From Struthio camelus (lineage: Eukaryota; Chordata; Aves; Struthioniformes; Struthionidae): a stretch of 64,000 bases of DNA. This document shows, piece by piece, positions 38,545 through 53,500 of the stretch. The stretch is from contig NC_090944.1 in NCBI RefSeq assembly GCF_040807025.1, positions 111,538,238-111,602,237 of the forward strand. Direction: 5' to 3'. A program made the position numbers and the translations under genes. The notes beneath the pieces are model-generated. The model worked only from the letters and a program-made list of their open reading frames with translations, was not told where the DNA came from and did no database searches. The number at the start of each line of letters is the position of its first letter. The first letter of the stretch is position 1.

Positions 38545-41500
38545 GTAAGTAAATGAAGATTTTTTTTTTATCTAGTTCTTAGATATAAATATTCTTAGCT
38601 ATAATAGGAAACTGCTAAAATGCTTGCATAGGAAAGTTTAGTAAGGAAGAGTAAGTTCCTCTCTGGCTCTAGTCAGAGTCAGACTGCCATTTTGAAAGAC
38701 AGAAAATGCCTGAAATCTGTTTGTAGTAACTCCGTAGAAGCTGCTAAGGATCAACTTGAATATAAAATGTTTGTCATGATTCAAAGCCTCTTGTAGGCAA
38801 CAGGCCTGATTTCAAGGGACTTTGTTTCAGGCCCTGTGACAATAAAATCATATTGATCAGATGGCATCCCATCCACAAATGTTTAAGATTTAGCTTACAA
38901 ATTGATGCTACCATATTACAACCTTGAAACAGCTGCCCAAGTTGCTGAGAGTCATTCCAGCAGTACAGAGGACCAAAATATACAATCAAAAGTAGCAGGT
39001 CATATCACTTAAGGATATGGAAGGGGAGGGGTGCTGGAAGAGCAGCAGGGCACTTCCAGAGCTGTCCAGGAGGCAGGGTAGGACTCTGTTCAGTGAGAGG
39101 CTGATGAGGCAATGCTTGAGAGCACCTCAGAGCTATAAACTTTGTCCTGAATGTGACAGCTCATATAAGAAAAAAGGGTGGGCATTATGCAGTTTTCTAA
39201 AATGCATCTTTTCGGTGTCAAAGCTCATAAATAACTTGCAGTATAAATCATCCAGTGGGTGGCTCCTTCTAGTCATAATATTAGCAAGGATTTGTCAGTG
39301 ATGTAGAGGTCAACATATTTTGTCCAAAACTCTCAATATACGCGAGATTTTCATAAGAAAGGCTTCTCACTAGAAAGAATAATATGACAACTGGGTTATG
39401 TACACTGATATTTGTTTAAAAACGAAGTGCAAAAAAAAATTGTTACAGAAAAAGCAGCAAAGGAGATGCCCGTTGCCCTGCACTGAAGTGCTATTCAAAA
39501 GCTGAATGGGCATATCTTCTACTGTAGGAGTGATACTAATTTCCGTTCGCAGGTGTAAGTGTTTGCTTTTCAAAATAATGGTTGCAAGACAAAAGCAAGG
39601 TAAAGGACACATCCTTAGTGAGAGGCCTATGCTGAACCTACAGCTGTATATTCCAACCGAGAAAGCACGAGACTTGTGTCGCTCCGATTGTTTCGCACCG
39701 GCGACAATGAAGAATGCGTCTTCTCTTTGCAAGTGCTTTCATTTCTTTCATTTTCAGAATCGTTTTTGCAAGCATTTTCTAAAGTGTAGCCATTTCTAAA
39801 GCTTACCAAAGCTGGTCATGTACAATTCTATCATTTTACAGTATTTTGAATATTCATATTTTCATTTATCAGTAAAATAAACCTTTTTGTTATTACTGCA
39901 CTGTTCTGTACCCCCTGACAGCACTTCTGTGCAATCCTGAAGTAAAATTTCTCTGGAACATGAGACCTGTCGGAGGTTAGAAGGTCACTTAGATCCCTAA
40001 ACAGTCAGTAGTGACAAGTCTTCCCCACAGCCATTACTATAAGCCACACTGAAACAGGGAACATTTTTCATGATAAAAATTGCATAGATTTCAAAAAAAA
40101 AAAAAAAAAACCCATGTCTTCAGTGTAACTTCTGCCTGTAAAGAAGAGAAAAATCATCTACTATATGAATTCTGAATCTCTCACCACCTGCTCCTGGTGC
40201 TATCGAAATGTTTTCAGGCTTTTGCAAAAGGTTTCAGGCAATTTACCAAGAAGTGACTAATAGATTTCTAACTTCTTTTTCAGAGGCTTTGGTCTTTTAT
40301 GTACTGAGTACAGATGTATAAAGCAATCATCTCACTACCTCCTATATCACAAGACAACAGCCACTTCAAAACATCTAAGTAATTTAAGATCCTAAGTTTC
40401 AAAAGAGAATGAAAAGTTCAAATCTAGATCGTACAGCAAATCAATAGGACTTTTGGTCTCTACATTTGTTAGGACTTTCAAACTTTCATTCAGTTCTCCT
40501 TTAAACTGTTGAGAGCGTTAAAAGTTTTAAATACCTTTTTGGGATTTCATAATAAAATCTCAATTTTTGATCACCATCTGCTTAGAATTTTACCAAAGTC
40601 AAGAAAAGGATACAATGTAAGAGCTGCAATTTAACTGTATGTATTTTAATCACGTTATCTTGCAAGTTTAAGTACTTATTAGAAGGGCAGTCAGTGCAAA
40701 ATCAGATACCTTGACACAGCAGATTTTTACAGTGCAGCAATGGCACTTTTAAAGCTGCTCTTAGCATTCCAGAATATGATAAAGATATCATAAAGATACC
40801 TCTCTGTGGTCATGGGATATCTGATTCTTCATGATTTTGAGAGGTTTTAAAAACGTTGCCTGCTGATAACGCTTTATTTATGTGATTGAGAAGAGAAATA
40901 CAAGAGTATGTAAAACTTCAAAAAATAGTACATTGATTAGTACCTCAATGTAAAAATAAAATAATGCAATCAAGTAATTTCCACACCCTTGAAGCCTTTA
41001 GGACACTCTGCAAACTGAGTATTATTTGCCAAACTATTAGGCATACACCTCTAAAATCACAAGGAAGAAACACGGTTTGAGTTTTCTTCTTAGCTATATG
41101 CAATTACGTTAACTAGGCAACTTTATTTAACAGTATGGACAAACAGACCTCTTGGAATTCTTGTTTGTATTTGGTAGCTGGAATTTTTTGATAATCTCGT
41201 TATATAATTGGTAATGATTGGAATAATTAACCCATAGTTATCTGTTTATTATATAGAACTAAGCTAAACACATAAGGTAACAGAATTAATGGTAGATCTG
41301 CCAAATAGTTTAGCAAAAAAATTTTTAACAACAACAATTTGAGGGCAATTTTTTTCTTTTTTAATTATTGAACTAATAAAATTAATCATTTGAGTAAACT
41401 ACAGAAGTTTCTATCAAATGAACTCATCTTAAAAGTAGGTTACAAGATATTCATAGATTACCTTTCTCTTACTGTATTCTTCAGCTTTCATTTTGCTATA

Positions 41501-44500
41501 TTTTATGAATTATTAGCTATGTTGCTGCAGTTCTGGCTTTCCTGCTCAGCTTTACTTGAAAGGTTCATTAATGCAAAAGCATCTCAGTGTATCTTTGAAA
41601 ATTGAATATTAAATCTTCATGGTACAAACAGCTGTGATTTCAGTTCCTTCTTATGGAATGTTGGCTTGAAGTGAAGTGCCATAATTTATACAGCTTCCTA
41701 CAGTGACAACGGCCAATTTAAGTATTGTAATCTAATTTAACTCTGTAGGCTTTTATTTGACCAAGGAAATGTTTGTCAATGTTACTTACTATTTTTTCTT
41801 TACTAACCCCTACTGCGTTGCTCAGTATCATTTAAATGCTCTTTGAAGTAAACATGATTATGGTAGCAGAGCAAACATATGTGTTCAGCAGTTCAGAATA
41901 ATTCATACTCTCTCAACTAAGGCTTACAAGGTGCTGACGAAGAGGCAAGTTGGTCTTCCCTCCCTCTGTGGCTTTCTGCTGCCATCCCCTGCATTGCAGG
42001 GGAGCATAGCTCCACTGCTTCTGTGTCACTAAGATCTCCCGTTAGCCACCGTATCACCCAGAATCTCCTCACTGAGAAAAATAGGAGTCGACATCCTTCA
42101 GCATGCATGTCAAAGTGAGATTTAGGAAATTGCGGATCATAGTTAACCGGCCTGGCTTATAGGGCTTTTTGCCACACACAGCAAATGAAAAATTGCTGCC
42201 TTACCTCAGTGCCAGTGTTCTGGTAGATAATAAGGGTGTTATCTAGTCTTTGTGACCAAGGGAAGCACTCTTTGGGTGTCTTAAGAGTTACCAAAGAGTT
42301 ACCATCAGTTACCAGTCAGTTTCACAAATGTTCTCAAAGCATTTTTAAAAAAAAAGAACTTTATGTGCAATAAAGAATGCCATGAGCAGAGGCAGCTTTA
42401 AAATACCATTTTTCTTTTCTAGGCATCGCTATCAATTAAATGTGATGTTTGTTGGGGGGCCAAATGAAAGGAAAGATTATCATATTGAAGAAGGAGAAGA
42501 GGTAACCTATAAGTTATTTACGTTTTGCTGTTTTAGTTGATCTGTATGATTACAATGCAGCTACTTTTGATACTACAGCTACCGATTAGCAATGCTGAGC
42601 TCAGTGGTGTTGTATTTATTAGAGCTATTCAAAGATTTAAACAGAACCGTGCACCATCTGTGCTCTTCCTTTGAAACAAACACTTGATGATATCAGATCT
42701 ATTTTCCTACAATTCATTTTCAACAGGAAGCTAGAGAAAATGTTCTGACTGCATCAAAATGTCTCATTTCAACATTTTGGAACAAAACTTTGGAAAGAAA
42801 AGGATGTTCTTAAAGTCATATTTTGTTATAGAAGATCTGTATTTCAAAAGAGCAATTGTGAAATTCAAAATGAAAATTAAATATTTAGATTGGCCTGAAG
42901 TTACATTTTTCTAGACTTTTTGCTCATGAAAAATATCAGCATTTTCAGCTTTCATTCAGTTTTGGAACGATAAGAGTGGAATCATTAAATATTTTTCAAA
43001 ACAACCCTCTTTTCTGCACATTTTCTGTATCAAAAGAAAGCCTGCATCTCACTGCTTTGAGCCATTGGGCCAAGCGCAGGATATACATACAAAGAGTAAA
43101 AACCTATCAAAATTTACATCTGCTTTGTGTTGCCTTTATCCCAGAAGTTGTCAGCTAGCCCTAAGGACTTCTCTGCGGTACTCGTACAGAGATATCACAG
43201 CTGGCTCTGAATGAACCCTAAGGGAAAGGAGAAAGTGAAGGCTGGAAATAAAAGATTTCAGGGTGGGAGAAAATTGTCCTCGCTTCTCTGCAGAATAATT
43301 AACTTTCATGTAATTCTAACAGAATTTGGCCACTTAATTCTAAGTACCTTTGAAAATCCAGGACTAAACATCTGCACAGTTCAAGGCAGATGTGAGTCAA
43401 GTTCAATCTTTACTTTTAAAAAGAAACAAAATTTTGTATTTACTTAGCATTGAATCATTTCTCACAAAAAAAAATTTCACAAAAACTTTTATTCATTTTC
43501 TGTTATAATTGTATAATATAGTATTTCTAGTCATTGTACCTGTACTGTTCTGAAAGAGCAGGTGCTAGCTTCTCACTGTTCTGACTCCTGCCAACACTGC
43601 ATTGCCATAATAGTCTTACAGGCCACCATCGGCTGTCAGGCCAGGCATATCTTTACCATCTCATCCCTCCCTACATCTCCCAGTTCATCCTGCATAGGTT
43701 TGGTCTTTAATCAGTTCCTGTCCTGTTTTGTTTTCAAAATTTGTCCTCTCATTCCCTTAAAATGAAAGTAAGATTACCACCATTTTGGTCAGGTGTGGTT
43801 TTGTTTTGTTTTTGTTTTGTTTTTTTGCAAGATCTTCATGTGTTTGAGAGGAGTTTGACGAACCTTTAATAAGTCTAATTCTATTATATGATTTTCCAAC
43901 AACACAAAAAGTTAGTCATATTAGTAGAGGCATGATTCATATAAGCATTAGTGAAAATTTACTGTGCTGCTGCATCCAGCTATGTATCAAAAAATTAAGT
44001 ATCGATACATTAATACATAGTAATTTTCCCCGCAATTACTTAGTGATCACAAATGGAATTATGGAATTGTAATTGTAAAATTCCCATCATGGATCTCATT
44101 TGCACTCCTATAACATAAGAGAATTAGCAATATACACATCAGAAGTGCTGGTGTGAGGTGTTGGCCCTTTTTGTCTGATTTTATGTAGATTGGGCGTAGT
44201 CACACGCTGCACTTTACCATAGGATTTTACCAGATGCATTTGCACGTTCCTGTGATCTAACTAATCTTTTAAATACATGTCTTTTCATTAGAGAAGGCTG
44301 GCAAGGCACAAAGTTTCCCAATAAAAGAGCATATTCCCAAGTTAGACTTGGATTTGATTGTTTTTTTCTCCCACTGTGCCAGAAAGCAAGAAACACGCAG
44401 ACTGCTATTTATCACTGCAAGCCCATCCTTCCCCTCTATAGTCTGTCATTTCCCGTAATGAACCTATAATGAACTTAGTTTTCAGAGCTACTGAAATAAA

Positions 44501-47500
44501 AATGATAGAATGTATTTTCTGCTTGATATTTCATTAATAACAAATAAGATGATAATAATTTTAGCTGTTTAGCTGTATATGAGCTGCTCAGTTCAGCTCA
44601 TTATTTCGGCAGGCAAAAGGTCATTTTTAGTTCTAAGAGATCATTTGAAGCCCCAAATATAGGAATCCTGTTAACAAGCCAAATCATGAAGGCAAAAACC
44701 CACAATCCTTTTGGTGATGCTATCCTACCGGTATTGTTCTGTCAGAGAAAAAAGTTGGTTTGGAAAAGAAAGTTAATTTTAGGATTGTTTATAGCTGTTC
44801 AGTCATTTTTTTCAGGCCCGTGATCACACACGGCTTATCACGTCTCCTGTAGCACAGCTAGCCTAATGCTTGTCAGCCCGCAGTTTGCAGCAGCAAGGGG
44901 TTCACGTGTAGAGATGAGGACTTAGGAAGGTCTTCCCATTCCCAAACTGTTCTCTGCTGGAGCCTTTAAAGTGCAGGTGTATTGGGAAGATCTGTTCTGA
45001 CTGGCTAATTATAAGAAAAACTGGAGGCTAAATTTGGAATCTCTTCAAGCCCTTTGAGAAATGTCTCCTAAACATTTAAGTGAGACTAAAACAGTGGCTA
45101 GTCTCAAACAATTTTTTTCCTGCCCTAAGCTAGCAGGAGCTTCCCGAGAATTTAACTTGACATTTTCTTCCATTGTCATTTTCTGTTCAGTACTCCTTGT
45201 TTGCCATCCTTCTGCACAGAGGTACTGTCTCCTGTGCTTGGGACACTGTTTTACATCATACAGATTTTATAAATAACACATTTTATAAATAAACTTATTT
45301 AATTTATAAATAAGTTATCTGTGGCAGACCTGATAAGGTGCTCAGCTCCTTGTAGGTATGTTCCAGGTACCAGGGAAGAGCCCTAGACATACTTTTGTCT
45401 CTTGCTCTTTTTTTCATCATGCCAGAACGTTTGTGACAAGAATAGTTAAGGCTCACAGATTTCATGGTATTTTTACTAGCGTTTTAGCTTACTTGCAAAA
45501 CATGAATGGGAAAAAAGCTGTAATCCTGTCTTACAAATTCATCATATAACTTCCCAGAAATGTCTAAAGTGACAACTGAAGGGGCTGGTTTTGGAGGAAG
45601 TTAATGGCAGATAAACACCATGATCATAGCAAAGCTTAACTATAGTAAAAATGATTTCAGATTTTATTTTACTGAATTGTATGGGTTGCTTTGGAGGAAG
45701 ATGGAATATGCTTACAGTGAAATCTAGGATCACAAAAGTAATTAGGGCTCCTGAATCTTTACTCACTTCAGTCTACCACTTAAGCACAATGAGTTTCAAA
45801 TTACCGCCTTTGATTTCTTAACAATTTCTGTTCTCTTCGCACCTGATGTTGAATCTACGTAAAACAGTGCAGTTCCATGCAGAGAATTCAAATCAGCCTT
45901 TAATCTGCCACCTGCAACACATTTGCATTAGCCTGATATTCCACTGAGGTTTAGAAGCCCTGCTTGTTATTGTGCTGTATAGATTTTACCCTAAGTGCTC
46001 ACAGCACCTAGGTTTTTCCTATGGATGTACATGCAGCCACCTAAGTACTGACACAATGGTATAGGCTGGAGCCCTTACTCTGCAGCCCTAAAAAGGATTC
46101 TCAAAGCAGAAATTCCCTCTTCTCTGAACACCTTGGCCAATCCTTTCAGCTTCCTGCATCGTATCATATCCATACACATTGTCTGTGTATATTTTCCACA
46201 CCATCTACTTGAGATATGAAGTCTTGCTCTGAAACATGATACAGATTTGAAGTCGCATCTGCCACAGGTGATCTAAGTTTTCTAACGTGAGCTTTGACTT
46301 CTCTTTTTATTCTCCCCACCCCATCACATACACAACACAAATGGGACTTGGCTCCAATTTCTGACTAATCACCAGCTTACATAAAGCCTAGCCCCTTCCT
46401 CTGGCTTATTCTGCTCTCTATTCAGCACGCTTTGAGAGACTCAGAAGTTAGTTCTCCCTTCATATTGTATGGGGGACCTTGAATGCCTAAGGAGGGGGAA
46501 AAGGGAACAGGATGAGCATTCCAGTAGGTGGTACTGTAGCATTCATCTCTTAGCTAAAAGTGTGAAACCTTTTTGCTCCTTTACTTTTTAAAAACACAAA
46601 AAACAAAAAACACAAAAATCTGAGAACTCTTTACGTATTTTAAATTAAAAAAAACATCTAATACAGAGCAACAAGAGTGGCGATCCTTTTGCATCAGAAG
46701 GAGATTGCACCTTCGGAAGTAAGTTTGCCACATAAAAGTGTTGGGATGAGTCTTGGCACCGATACACGTTTCACAGGTGACTGATGCAAATGAGCAGAAC
46801 ACCTGCCCTCCCCCTGACACACAGAGTTTTCTCTGCCTTCCTCATCAGCTTGCCTTCCAGACTTCTGAGGGCTAAAAAAACCTTTTGATGAGAAAGGGAG
46901 AAAATTGTTTTCCTGTGCTCATATAGATCAGTTACTACTGAAGTCTGGAGAACACCCAAACTCTACTCCCATATCAGAATTTGATTTACTCTGCAAATTG
47001 ATTCAGTGCTTAACAATCTGACAGGCAATACAAGCCAATGACAAGCAATATGCCGAGTCAGAGCCTAATCCCACAAGGGGCTGAGCACTCAAAGTGCACT
47101 GCAAATTGCAGATATCTTTAGAAGTCCATGCAAGCTCACAGCCACAAGAGTCAGCACAGAGCCCTGGGCTACTACATCTAGGCACTGTTTGATGTCAAAG
47201 GTGTATCTAAATTAGCAAAGCCTACACTACAATGCTGCAAGTAAAATAGAAGCGAACTTATATTTTAATTGGCATCAGTAATCCAGTTTAAAAAGATGAG
47301 TTCCCCTCCTACATGCTTCCTTCTTTACTCTGTTAGGACCCACATATCTGGATAAAGGACTATTACAGTTCCCACAACCTTAATATGGCGGGGATGACAC
47401 TGCTTTTTTAAAGGCAAAGTATCCATACTTTCTACTCCCCCAGGAAAATGATCTGTCCAAGACAAGCAACCTCTGTGACTCATATACAAAAGGGAAACGT

Positions 47501-50500
47501 AAACTCCCACCTCTCTGCACTGCCGCCCTTTTTCTCTGCAAGGGCCAGTCAGTCTGCATAACTGGGTGAAATACCTCTCTATAGACTTGATAGTGATTTA
47601 GCACTGGCCATGCTGCCTCTCATTGCAGCTTAATACAATACTGTATGGTTTGAAGCATGATGAATAAGGGTGAGGCAAACACAGGAAGGAAAATGCAATT
47701 CTCCTACAATAATAAGAAGAATTTAAGAGAACTTGGACAAAAAAAAAATTGTCTCAGTCTTGAGGGGCTTTCAATTTCGTTTTCAGACGTATATCTGCAG
47801 CTTTTAATGGAGGCATTCAGCAATCAGCAATTTTGAAAATTTTATGCTTCGTATAAAGAATGACTTCTAGGTGGCTTATAACTTTTAGAGGTCAGATGAG
47901 AATTAATAAGGAGGCAGAGGAGTTTTTAGTGTAATACAGGAAGGTGCCACATAATAAGTAAGAAAGCTAGAAGAAAGACAAAGGTCTGGGAAAGAGACAA
48001 TGAAGAAAAGAATAAATTGTATAAAGTCAAAGAAAATATTTATAAATAAGCATATTTCATAATAAGAGGGATGAAAATACTTCTGAACTTCATTTCTTCC
48101 TTCAGCCATATACTTCATCCAGAAAGACAAATCTTGCTTGATTTTGACTTGTTATGCAGTAGTGATGTACAATTTGTAAGTTTTTTTCTGCAAGGATACA
48201 GCTATTATTACATATAGCAAGAAGCATTATGCCATCAATAAAATGCTAACAGAGTAAAAATGTTATATAGATTTCCTCAACTTTTAGTACTATTGACCCA
48301 GCACCCATCTCTGCACAGAAATGAATTACACAAGTATCTCAGCTGTGTGTTTTTCAGCTCATTGCACACTGGGTGAAAGAACCCTTCTTTGGGGATAACA
48401 CTATCAAGGAGAACAGATACCAAATCCATTACCCCAGTAAAAACAAACCAATTAGGAAAGCTTATATTTTTGGACAGCTTTACTACTTCTGCCTTACTGT
48501 ATACATGCTCACACAGGCACATGCACTCACACACGTATATAGGTACATAGGTATACAAGCACACACACACACACACACCCCAGTGCTTCCTTACTCAGGT
48601 CTTGGGTTTTTTTGAGGGGATACTTAGGAAATGGTTAGATCTGCCCACAATGCAAAGTTCAGTAAGCATTTAGAAAAAAATAACATTCCAATAAAAAGAC
48701 ACTAGAATGCTGTGTTACTAGATGGTCCTATGAAGTAGGCACAGACCATAACTCATTGAGACATTAAACAGTCTCTCAATAGAGAAATAATTTTCTCAAT
48801 AAAAGTTCAGAGCATAAGCACAGCAGTAGATTGAATAATTACTGCCACTTGTATACATCACAGTGACATCAGATAATTTATGGATGACAAACACTCAGAC
48901 ATTTTTCAAAAAAAAGTTTGGAAGGTAGTATTTACATTCAGATAGAAAAACATTCATTCGCAATTTGCAGCCCACCTCACTCCTCCTTTCCAACTACAAC
49001 ACAGTTATTTTAATTCAGTATTCAGTATTGTGTTAAGCATCTTTCCTTACGACTGTGATGCTCTGCTATTGAGCTGAATGGCCCTCCGCACCCCCATCTT
49101 TTATTCGCAGAAAGATGCTTATCCATGTGATTCATGGTCACAAGCAGCATAAATTCTCCCTCCGTTGTTAGATCCTCATCCTTTCCCTCATCAACATACC
49201 TGTGCAAGTGTTCAGTAATAGCGCTCTCAGGAGTAGTAGTTAGAGGGTATATATACTACTACAAAACTCAGCACTGCAGAAAGGATCTTTCAATTTCTGC
49301 ATTGCCAGTGCCTTATTACCAAGGGCCTCTGTGAAAATCAGTGTCAGAATCTTACGTTCTTAGATAAGATGACTCTTTTTGAAAGGAAAGAGACAGCAAT
49401 TCTCCACTCAAATCATTTTATGCTGTACAATGAGCAGCCAGCCTTGCCTGAGGTAGTCTGTAATAAGGGCTACTGTAGCATTTAATACAGTCATTCATTC
49501 TGTCAGTCAGTCATTCTCAGTAGCACCAGAGAAAATGACAGGAAAAGAACACAGGAAAGTGGAGAGCGAGAAGAATAAATAGCCTGACACTGTGGCCATC
49601 TGGACAAGAGTTATAATTTATCCACAGTGATGTCCCTAACACAAGGTGAGCCTCTTTGCTCATGTAAGGGCTCTCAGCATGAGCTCTTTTCCAGTACCTC
49701 ATTTTCAGTTCTCTCTACCGTTCCATTCCTTTGGCAGTATATTTATTCTTGTGTTCATAATGCTGTTCCTTGAGGTCTCAGAGGTGTGTATCAATCGTGC
49801 AACTGCTTTGCAAATAACTTTGATTTCAGAAAATGATTAAGCTTTTCTAATATTGGAAAAAGTTTGATTCAGGGTTTGTATGAATTTGGTGCTGTTTTCC
49901 TTCCTCTCCTTATATTTGTTCACTGCTTTATTTCCAGTTTGCTAAAATTGTAGTGAACGATTATAAATAAGATTATTTTCATTATAGTTCTAATTTATAA
50001 TCAGGCCTGAGATAATTTCAGCTACACTAACAACTGCATGAATTAATCTGTTTCATTTCTAGATGTGACAAACAGGACACACAAAGCAGACAGAAGCTTG
50101 GCAGAGAGCGGCAGAATAGACAAAGTAAATTTGGCTTTTTAAAGTGTTATTGCTCTGTTTTATATTGAACGAGAAAAATTGTGCTCATTATTCCAGGTCA
50201 AAAAGGAACCTGCTTACAGATAATAGCACAGTTCTGCCATGAAACGGGAGGCTAGGTCTGAGCACCTGAGGGCCCCCACAAAGCTACTCTGGGATTATAT
50301 ACTCTGGGAATAGCAGGATTGTGAAAAGGTCACTGACGAAAGAATTATGGGTTCAGTGGTTCTGTCCTTACCTAAGCTTAGGCCATAATCCTGTTATATA
50401 CACAGTAGCAAGAGGAGCAGCTGCTGCACGGCTTCGAAAGTATCCACAATAAAGCAGATCAGCTTGTAAATGGACAAGAATTCCCACGTAGGAAAACATA

Positions 50501-53500
50501 TTAAAAATGAAAACATGCACCCAAAAAAACTGGGCATAGTCAGAGTTTAGCTGGAAAACCGACATTTAATTTCACTGAATGTAACAGTGAAGACCCTGCT
50601 ACAACTGAACTGAAAAACGACAAAAATGCAATTTTGAGTACAGTGCAATTAATGAATTAAAGTCCCAGCCCTACAGAGAGTAGTCCCCAGGAGCAAAGAC
50701 AGCAGAATGGAACTCCACAGGGTTCACAGAAGAGCTCCTTAAGCAGCCAAGGACCTCCAGGATAGATTTGCAAATGTGTGGGGATAATACAGATAATACA
50801 TACTTTGTAATATTTTCGAAAGCAACTGAGGCTGTTAGAAAAAAATCTCTATAAATATTTGCAATCACAGACTAAATATCTTTGCGATTTTCATGTACAG
50901 AACATGAAGAAAAATAGAAACTGTATAGATCGTTTTGTAGTGGTTGCTTTAATGTTGCTTTTCCTGTTCCTTCAGTTATTTTACCAACTGAAAGGACATA
51001 TGTGTTTGAAGATAATTGAAAATGGGAACCACAGAGACATTGTCATCCGAGAAGGGGAGGTAAAACGGGGTTCTTTTTCTGTTACTGTTGCACATAGATA
51101 TGTTAAATGAGTATTTTATTAATTATTTCAAAATCAGTTTAATCACTGCTGTGTGAGAGATGGCACCAGGATAGAAGAGAATTCAGTATTGCAAACTCCC
51201 TGTCACTCAAAGCAAACTGCAATACACCCTGTCTGTTCAACATTTCAGTGATGAGCAGAAATACCTGAATGAGCATCCCACCTTCTGATGCCAGTTTACA
51301 AAAAAATGAGTCAGGAGCAAACCAGAAAGAGTTCTTGTTCTCCACCTTGGCACAGAATCTGCAATGTGACTTCAAGCTAATTAAAGTAGATCACTTTTTT
51401 TTTTTTTTTTTAAAAAAACGTGCTGCCCGGTTAATACTGCCCCTCTCCCCTACGCTCCCTTAGATAAACTACTTGAACATAGACAATTTAAAGATTTTTT
51501 AGCTGTTTCAACCATCTTGTTTCATCCTCACAGCTAGCCTTCACAACACAAGAACATGTTTAAAACAGCTATTTATGCAAAAAATATATCCAGCTATATT
51601 CAATCTAATATTCAAATAGTTTTTCTTATAATGGAAGACTTCCTAAAACATACATTTCAATGCTACTAACGAGTCTAGCTAGATGTTTTACTTGAGCATA
51701 AGAACTTACTACAAGGTATTAGCTGTGCTACTGCTACCGTTCATTATTACTGTCACTAGCTTGAACTACATTCAGTCTTTGAAAGAATTAAGTATTAGCT
51801 GTAATGAGGTTAGCTTTTAAAAGGAAGGATATACACTAGTCTGAATAGCTTGATGTCACTAAAAGAAGCACATGACCTTTTCAATGAAGAAACAAATCTA
51901 AGGTTTCAAACCAATAAACATGGAAATTCTGATAATGCACTTCACACTTCAGAAGCGCATCTATGTGAGATCTTGGCATGTACCAGAAACATTAACGAAA
52001 GGAAACACGCAGTGTCCTTAGTGAGAAGACTGGCAATATTGTAGTGAGGCAGTATCATTAGTGCTGCCTTACAGACAGAGAAACCGCAATGACTTGCCCA
52101 AGCACAGGTAAGAAATCCATAGCGCTCACAAAGAGTGCAGACTTACCACCTTCCTACATAGTCAGACAGCTGTTAGAAAAAGACGGTAGTAGACATCCTC
52201 CCCCAACCAACCATCATTATTCCCTTTCTCTCACTTACATAAGCATCCCATCATATTTATTAACTATCCAATACTTGCTGTGCTGGAGGAATACGCATGG
52301 GCAATTAGTTTAGAAATTTTGAGCTGGCAACAAACTTTCTTTCAACTTCAATTTCTACTGCTCAGAAATTCCAGTAATGTTCTAGATTCCTGATAGCGTG
52401 ACTGGTTGGATTTTACTTGCGGCTAGCAATGATAGCGAAACTGGGAGGAGAGCCCTCACTGCCACAAAGGCAATGCCAGTTGCTGAATCGATGGCTAGCA
52501 TTCACACAGCACCAGCCTGAGAGCTAGAAACAGCATGTGCTTGGCTGGTGCTACAGGACGTGGGCTCAGCTGCACAGGAGCAACACCGTATTAACAAGGA
52601 GAAGGAGAAAAGTGGGAGAGCGTACAGAGGACTTTTGGGGGAGGAAGGGCAAAGGAACAACCCAAAGAACAATGTCTGTCTAACACAGATTCTCATTTCT
52701 TTGTCTGAACAGATGTTTCTCCTACCTGCTAGGATACCTCATTCTCCCCAGAGATATGCAGACACTGTGGGTCTTGTGATTGAAAGGGAAAGATTAAAGA
52801 CAGAAATTGATGGGCTCAGGTGAAGTATAAGTTGTTGGTTAATCTATTAGGATTCATAATTTCAGTACAATATTGTATTTTATTTTCCTGATCATTTTTA
52901 CGATTCATGCCAGCAATTCTATAGTAATTTTGTCTGCACATGTATTTATCTATATGTATATAAATAGAGAGCTCATTTAGCATTTAGTTTAGTCAAACAA
53001 GCAACATGTTGAAATGTCTTTAAATGTATGCTGTGGTCATAGCTAGGTACCTATGTGCTGTCTACTACTACCACCTTAAATTTTAAAATCTCAGAGTTCC
53101 ATAACAACACCGATCAAAAAAGATTTCCGGTCAATTTTGGCAAGCAGAACATCCATTTCTGTGTAAATACTAAAAACAAAAAGATGAAGAAGAGCTTTCT
53201 TGACAAGTGCATTGAAAATTAAAAACAAAAGTCAATTTTCTTAACACTAACCCCTCTATACGGTACACACTTCCACCTAGCTTTAATTGCCTTATGAGAA
53301 TGATATCTTCAAATAAATACAAGTTTTATTTTTTATTTTAGTGGGAACAGGACTGAGCCTTGTTCTGTGGTCATACAGAATTTTTAAGTCTAAGGAGGCA
53401 AGTCACTGCAGTGACAACTGAGTTAGACAAGCTCTTTTGGTATTATCTGGATAGGACTGACCAAAGTGAGTTACAGCTACTCATGTAATCTATAAAGGCT

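Larger units (their letters stand above)
42502..50975 (+). other. HAAO: HAAO intron 2
   Basis: At 8.5 kb this is the longest complete intron in the window. It holds a TTTTG-rich tract (about 43798-43827), an AT-rich inverted repeat (45292-45316), a CTCF-like motif (46521-46534) and a CA microsatellite (48560-48578). One protein-like open stretch after TTTTTCAG near 48357 lacks a matching donor. No nested gene is supported. Confidence 0.85.
51060..52712 (+). other. HAAO: HAAO intron 3
   Basis: 1.65 kb, phase 0. Contains a T17A7 tract (51395-51418) and the first copy of a 93-bp repeat (52081-52173) described separately. Acceptor TCTGAACAG has a weak pyrimidine tract. Confidence 0.9.

Noticed and set aside
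48357-48455. Protein-like stretch after TTTTTCAG in HAAO intron 2
   Set aside because: A good acceptor, but the apparent 3' end CCCAG is followed by TAAA and not GT. It does not match HAAO, whose exons 2 and 3 already join perfectly.
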